A stretch of 64,000 nucleotides of DNA from Alphaproteobacteria bacterium UBA1301 (GTDB taxonomy: Bacteria; Pseudomonadota; Alphaproteobacteria; Micropepsales; Micropepsaceae): NCBI GenBank assembly GCA_002307725.1, contig DBUB01000007.1:271538-335537 (forward strand). Direction: 5' to 3'. Positions within the stretch are counted from its first letter, which is position 1. Each line of letters starts with the position of its first letter. Of this stretch, positions 61,084 to 64,000 are shown piece by piece. Both the position numbers and the translations under genes were made by a program. A model generated the notes under the pieces. That model had not been told where the DNA came from. It saw only the letters and a list, made by a program, of their open reading frames with translations, and did not search any database.

Positions 61084-61802
61084 GGCGTATCGGTTCCTTG
61101 GGCGGTTCCCTGGCTGGCGTCTTGCTTCGGCGGTTCGGGGACTTTGCCGAAGTCTTTGCCGCCGCTGGTGCGGATGAGGGTGGCCATGGCTTCCGCGCGC
61201 TGACGCAGCGACGAGGGCGCGTCCTTTTCGGCGGCGAGCGCCGCGAAGGCCTTCGCAGCCGCGTCGGCGTGATCGTCGTGCATGGCGCGATAGGCCAAGA
61301 GTTCACGCGCCATGAAACGCCATTGCGACTTGCCGTCGTTCAGTGGGGCGAGCAGCGTTTTCAAGTCCTCGGTCGTGAGCTTGTCGCCTTGGGCCCAAGC
61401 GGCGCGCATGCGCGCGACGTCGCCAAGACCGGCTTTGTCGGTCTCTGCAATCTTCATGTAGAGCGCGACCGCATCGTTGGTGCGGCCCGAGGCCATGTAT
61501 TCGTCGGCTTGGCTGAGCTGGGCCACCAGCGCGTAGCCCGACGGCGCCTTTTTGGCGATCTGGGCATAAGCCTGCGCCGCAAGGTCGTTCTGGCCTGCGG
61601 CCGAAATCTGCGCGGCGCTTTCGATCTGCGACGACGCCTTGAGGCGCTGCTGCTGGTCGTAGCGTTCCCACAGCTTCCATCCGGCCACGCCAATGACCAG
61701 GATCGAGACGCCGGCAACGACGTAGGTACCGTATTTCTTCCACCACTTTTGGAGCCGCTCTTGGCGGACCTCCTCCTCGACTTCGCGGAAGATGTCGGAC
61801 AC
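61080..61802 (-). CDS. YfgM-like TPR protein
   Basis: 240 aa. A cytosolic N-terminus, one membrane helix at about 27-45 (YVVAGVSILVIGVAGWKLW) and a periplasmic TPR_21 domain (AAQAYAQIAKKAPSGYALVA and further repeats). GTG start with AAGGAAAC upstream. YfgM works with PpiD at the Sec translocon in E. coli; next to bamB and der it belongs to the conserved envelope cluster. Confidence 0.9.
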   Translation of the reverse strand: MSDIFREVEEEVRQERLQKWWKKYGTYVVAGVSILVIGVAGWKLWERYDQQQRLKASSQIESAAQISAAGQNDLAAQAYAQIAKKAPSGYALVAQLSQADEYMASGRTNDAVALYMKIAETDKAGLGDVARMRAAWAQGDKLTTEDLKTLLAPLNDGKSQWRFMARELLAYRAMHDDHADAAAKAFAALAAEKDAPSSLRQRAEAMATLIRTSGGKDFGKVPEPPKQDASQGTAQGTDTP

Positions 61803-61976
61803 GGGAGTTTCCTTTCGGAGAGTCGCAACAAGACATTGACCGGACGCGGTAATTAGCCTTTGCGCCGGACTTGCGCAACTTGACGATATTTTATCCGCCG
61901 GGAAAAGCCGGTTCGACAGACGCGGTTACAATTTAGGGCCGCGGCAAAGAGCCCCCTCCGGCGCTGCGCGCCACCT

Positions 61977-61995
61977 CCCCCGTGACGGACGGGGG
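61977..61995 (-). terminator. hairpin after panB
   Basis: CCCCCGT / ACGGGGG stem (7 bp) with a 5-base loop, starting 9 bases after the panB stop on the minus strand. The flanking CCCCTCCGGCGCTGCGCG looks like a further intergenic repeat. No T tract is obvious. Confidence 0.5.
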
Positions 61996-62003
61996 CGGAA
62001 ATC

Positions 62004-62831
62004 TCAGCCAACCTTCTTCATCTGGTAGACGTTTTCCTTGCCCGGGAAGGTGCGGGCGCGGACATCGGCTGCATAGGCCTTCACCGCCGCGGCGATATCG
62101 GCGCCCATGCTGGCGTATTGCCGCACGAATTTCGGCGGCTTGGGGTTGAGGCCGAGCATGTCCTCCATCACCAGGATTTGGCCGTCGCAGGCCGGGGAGG
62201 CGCCGATGCCGACCGTCGGGATGGCAACCTCGGCCGTAATCTTGGCCGCCAGCGGCTCGGCCATGGCTTCCAGGACCACCGAAAACGCCCCAGCCTCGGT
62301 CACCGCCCGGGCGTCAGCCTCGATTTCCGGCCATTCGGCCGCGGTGCGGCCTTGGGTCTTGAAGCCGCCGAAAATCTGGACCCGCTGGGGGGTGAGACCG
62401 ATATGGGCCATCACCGGCACGCCGCGCTGGGTGAGGTAATGGATGGTTTCGGCCATCCTGGTGCCGCCTTCCAGCTTTACCGCCTGGCAGCCGGTCTCCT
62501 GCATCACCCTGGCGGCATTGCGGAAAGCCACTTGCGGGCTCTCCTCATAGGATCCGAACGGCATGTCGATCACCACCAGAGCCTTTTGGGCGCCGCGCAT
62601 CACCGCCTGGCCGTGCAGGATCATCATCTCCAGGGTCACCCCCAGCGAGTTTTCCATACCGTGAATGACCATTCCCAGGCTGTCGCCGACCAGCATCAGA
62701 TCGACATGCTCGTCCAAAAGCCGCGCCGTGTGAGCGTGGTAGCAGGTCAGGCAGACCACCGGCTGATGCGCCGCCTTGTGCGCCATGATCTCGGGTACGC
62801 TGATCCGCTTGGACTCGACCACTGCCGACAT
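62004..62831 (-). CDS. panB: 3-methyl-2-oxobutanoate hydroxymethyltransferase
   Basis: Makes ketopantoate from 2-oxoisovalerate and methylene-tetrahydrofolate, first step to pantothenate and CoA. 275 aa, family length. Metal-binding Asp50 in LMLVGDSLGMV and Asp89 in VVIDMPFGSY, and the catalytic Glu region VVLEAMAEPLA. No panC nearby. Confidence 0.96.
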   Translation of the reverse strand: MSAVVESKRISVPEIMAHKAAHQPVVCLTCYHAHTARLLDEHVDLMLVGDSLGMVIHGMENSLGVTLEMMILHGQAVMRGAQKALVVIDMPFGSYEESPQVAFRNAARVMQETGCQAVKLEGGTRMAETIHYLTQRGVPVMAHIGLTPQRVQIFGGFKTQGRTAAEWPEIEADARAVTEAGAFSVVLEAMAEPLAAKITAEVAIPTVGIGASPACDGQILVMEDMLGLNPKPPKFVRQYASMGADIAAAVKAYAADVRARTFPGKENVYQMKKVG

Positions 62832-63014
62832 TAGAATGCCTCCAAATTGAGCCAGACACTATAGCGTCTTGGGTTGGGCAGAACGAGGGCGGCGCACAAA
62901 CGGCCGGGATAAAATCAAATGGTTCTAAACTTCATTCCCCTGAGGCAAAGTGCCCACCCGCCGCCAAGCCCGGCCGGATGCGTTTAGGATAAGGCGCGGC
63001 CAAAGGGGGTAGGC

Positions 63015-63575
63015 ATGACAGCTATCAGCGGCACGATCCGGATCGGCGAGGCGCAGGCAACTTGTGCGGCGACCGCCAAACGCCAGCGCGGCGCCGCGTG
63101 GCCGTATTTCGTCGTCATGGCCGGGCTCTGGATCGGCGGCGCGGTGATCGGTTGGGTTCTCGGCCGCGTGCTGCATGTCGATGTGATCCTCGCCGCTTGT
63201 GCCGGGGCGGTGATCGGCTTGCTCAGTTACCGCACCGTCTGCAACCGGCTGGTGGTGTGGCGATTCCGCAAGCGCCTCACCGGCACCGGTACGCCGCTCG
63301 ATATGCCGGCGCGGATGGAGATGACGCCCGAAGCGCTAACTTACGAACTCGCCGACATCGCAAAGCGCGGCCGGTGGCCGGCGGTATCCGAATTGTTCCG
63401 CGCCAAGGGCTATTGGATCTTCATGGTGCAGTCCGAGCCGTGGTTTGCACCCGACCATTTCTTCAAGAGCGACGGCGACAAACGCGCATTCCTCCGCGAG
63501 GCGCTGTCACACATGAGCCCGGAAGCGCGGGCGCGCAGCCGTGCGGCGGTGAAGTTTGTGGAATCGTCGGTATGA
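63015..63575 (+). CDS. YcxB-like membrane protein
   Basis: 186 aa. Two helices (about 29-48 and 55-72), then a cytosolic YcxB-like domain: MTPEALTYELADIAKRGRWP, and ELFRAKGYWIFMVQSEPWFA followed by PDHFF. Function unknown. AAAGGGGGT is a strong ribosome site. Overlaps the following gene in an ATGA. Confidence 0.8.
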   Translation: MTAISGTIRIGEAQATCAATAKRQRGAAWPYFVVMAGLWIGGAVIGWVLGRVLHVDVILAACAGAVIGLLSYRTVCNRLVVWRFRKRLTGTGTPLDMPARMEMTPEALTYELADIAKRGRWPAVSELFRAKGYWIFMVQSEPWFAPDHFFKSDGDKRAFLREALSHMSPEARARSRAAVKFVESSV

Positions 63576-64000
63576 AAATCACCCATTTCACCTATCTCGT
63601 CCGCGACTACGACGAGGCCATTGCTTGGTTCACGCGGGCGTTGGGATTCAAGCTGGTGGAGGACAGCAATCTCGGCGGCGGCAAGCGTTGGGTGCTGGTG
63701 GAACCGAACGGCGGCGGCGTACGGCTGCTCTTGGCCAAGGCGGCGTCGCCGGAACAAGTCGCGCACATCGGCGCCCAAGGCGGCGGGCGCGTGTTTCTGT
63801 TTTTGGAGAGCGATGACTTCGCCCGTGATCATGCGTGTTTTGCGGCCGAAGGCGTGCGCTTTGTCGAACCGCCGCGGCACGAGGTCTATGGCACCGTGGC
63901 CGTGTTCGAAGACCTTTACGGCAATCGCTGGGATCTGATCGAACCTAAAGCTTTGGACATTCCGGCGCGATCACCCTCCCTCAAGGCTACGGGATTCACA
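63572..64000 (+). CDS. VOC (glyoxalase/bleomycin-resistance) superfamily protein, cut by window end
   Basis: 143 codons are present and no stop is reached. Starts MKITHFTYLVRDYDEAIAWF and contains FTRALGFKLVED, GKRWVLVEPNG, and VFEDLYGNRWDLIEPK, the usual end of the VOC fold with its metal-binding Glu, so only a short tail should be missing. The last bases contain CCCTCCCTCAAG, as in the repeat near 58235. Small-molecule isomerase, dioxygenase or binding role undefined. Confidence 0.85.
   Translation, partial: MKITHFTYLVRDYDEAIAWFTRALGFKLVEDSNLGGGKRWVLVEPNGGGVRLLLAKAASPEQVAHIGAQGGGRVFLFLESDDFARDHACFAAEGVRFVEPPRHEVYGTVAVFEDLYGNRWDLIEPKALDIPARSPSLKATGFT

Overview
The window looks like the chromosome of a GC-rich, free-living Gram-negative alphaproteobacterium, probably a carbohydrate-scavenging soil or plant-associated lineage near Caulobacterales or Rhizomicrobium/Micropepsaceae. 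That placement is an inference. It rests on large TonB-dependent receptors of the Xanthomonas/Caulobacter type, the gene order dnaB / alr / radA-cvpA-purF, the der-bamB-yfgM cluster, and many ATGA stop/start overlaps. I saw no rRNA or tRNA gene, no CRISPR array and no intact transposase.

Region by region. 1-1.9 kb: an AT-rich TIR-domain gene and three very small membrane proteins. 2.3-6.8 kb: core guaB, an RsmB-type rRNA methyltransferase, and guaA. Directly behind guaA is a remnant of a tyrosine recombinase, and then accessory DNA starts. 7.1-19.8 kb: a glycan-utilisation locus (GH89, HGSNAT-like membrane acetyltransferase, TonB receptor, GH30, GH3, LacI regulator, sodium/sugar symporter) with LacI-type operators in front of GH89 and the receptor. 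20.2-27.3 kb: a second locus (TetR, GPH symporter, MptpB-like phosphatase, TonB receptor, small membrane protein, zinc phospholipase-C-like protein) in which two promoters share a likely TetR operator. 27.4-33.6 kb: FecI/FecR/STN-type receptor and an alkaline phosphatase. 33.7-39 kb: an alpha-amino-acid-ester-hydrolase-like enzyme, yffB, a Gal80-like oxidoreductase flanked by direct repeats and by a second copy of the yffB 3' end, a SOUL protein and a GNAT/RHH toxin-antitoxin pair. 39.4-40.8 kb: an AT-rich pair (methyltransferase and two-TM protein).

41.1-57.4 kb: the conserved backbone dnaB ... alr ... radA-cvpA-purF-SDR, with accessory genes packed into each gap: GT25, a sulfotransferase-like gene, mlaE/mlaF, a pseudo-retropepsin, a VapBC pair and an FRG-domain gene. 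Two diverged copies of an unrecognised two-gene module lie here (41.1-42.0 kb and 49.2-49.8 kb). 57.6-64 kb: an antitoxin whose toxin has been destroyed by repeats, then der-bamB-yfgM, panB, a YcxB-like protein, and a VOC protein cut by the window end.

How the genes may work together: GH89 and the HGSNAT-like protein parallel the human lysosomal pair that removes terminal alpha-glucosamine. With the glucosylceramidase-type GH30, a beta-glucosidase, a phosphoinositide-phosphatase-like enzyme, a phospholipase-C-like enzyme and PhoA, the 7-33 kb stretch could serve scavenging of phosphorylated glycolipids. That is a hypothesis, not something the sequence proves. A family of short palindromic elements with TGTCAT...ATGACA ends is scattered through intergenic DNA and has damaged at least one accessory gene.
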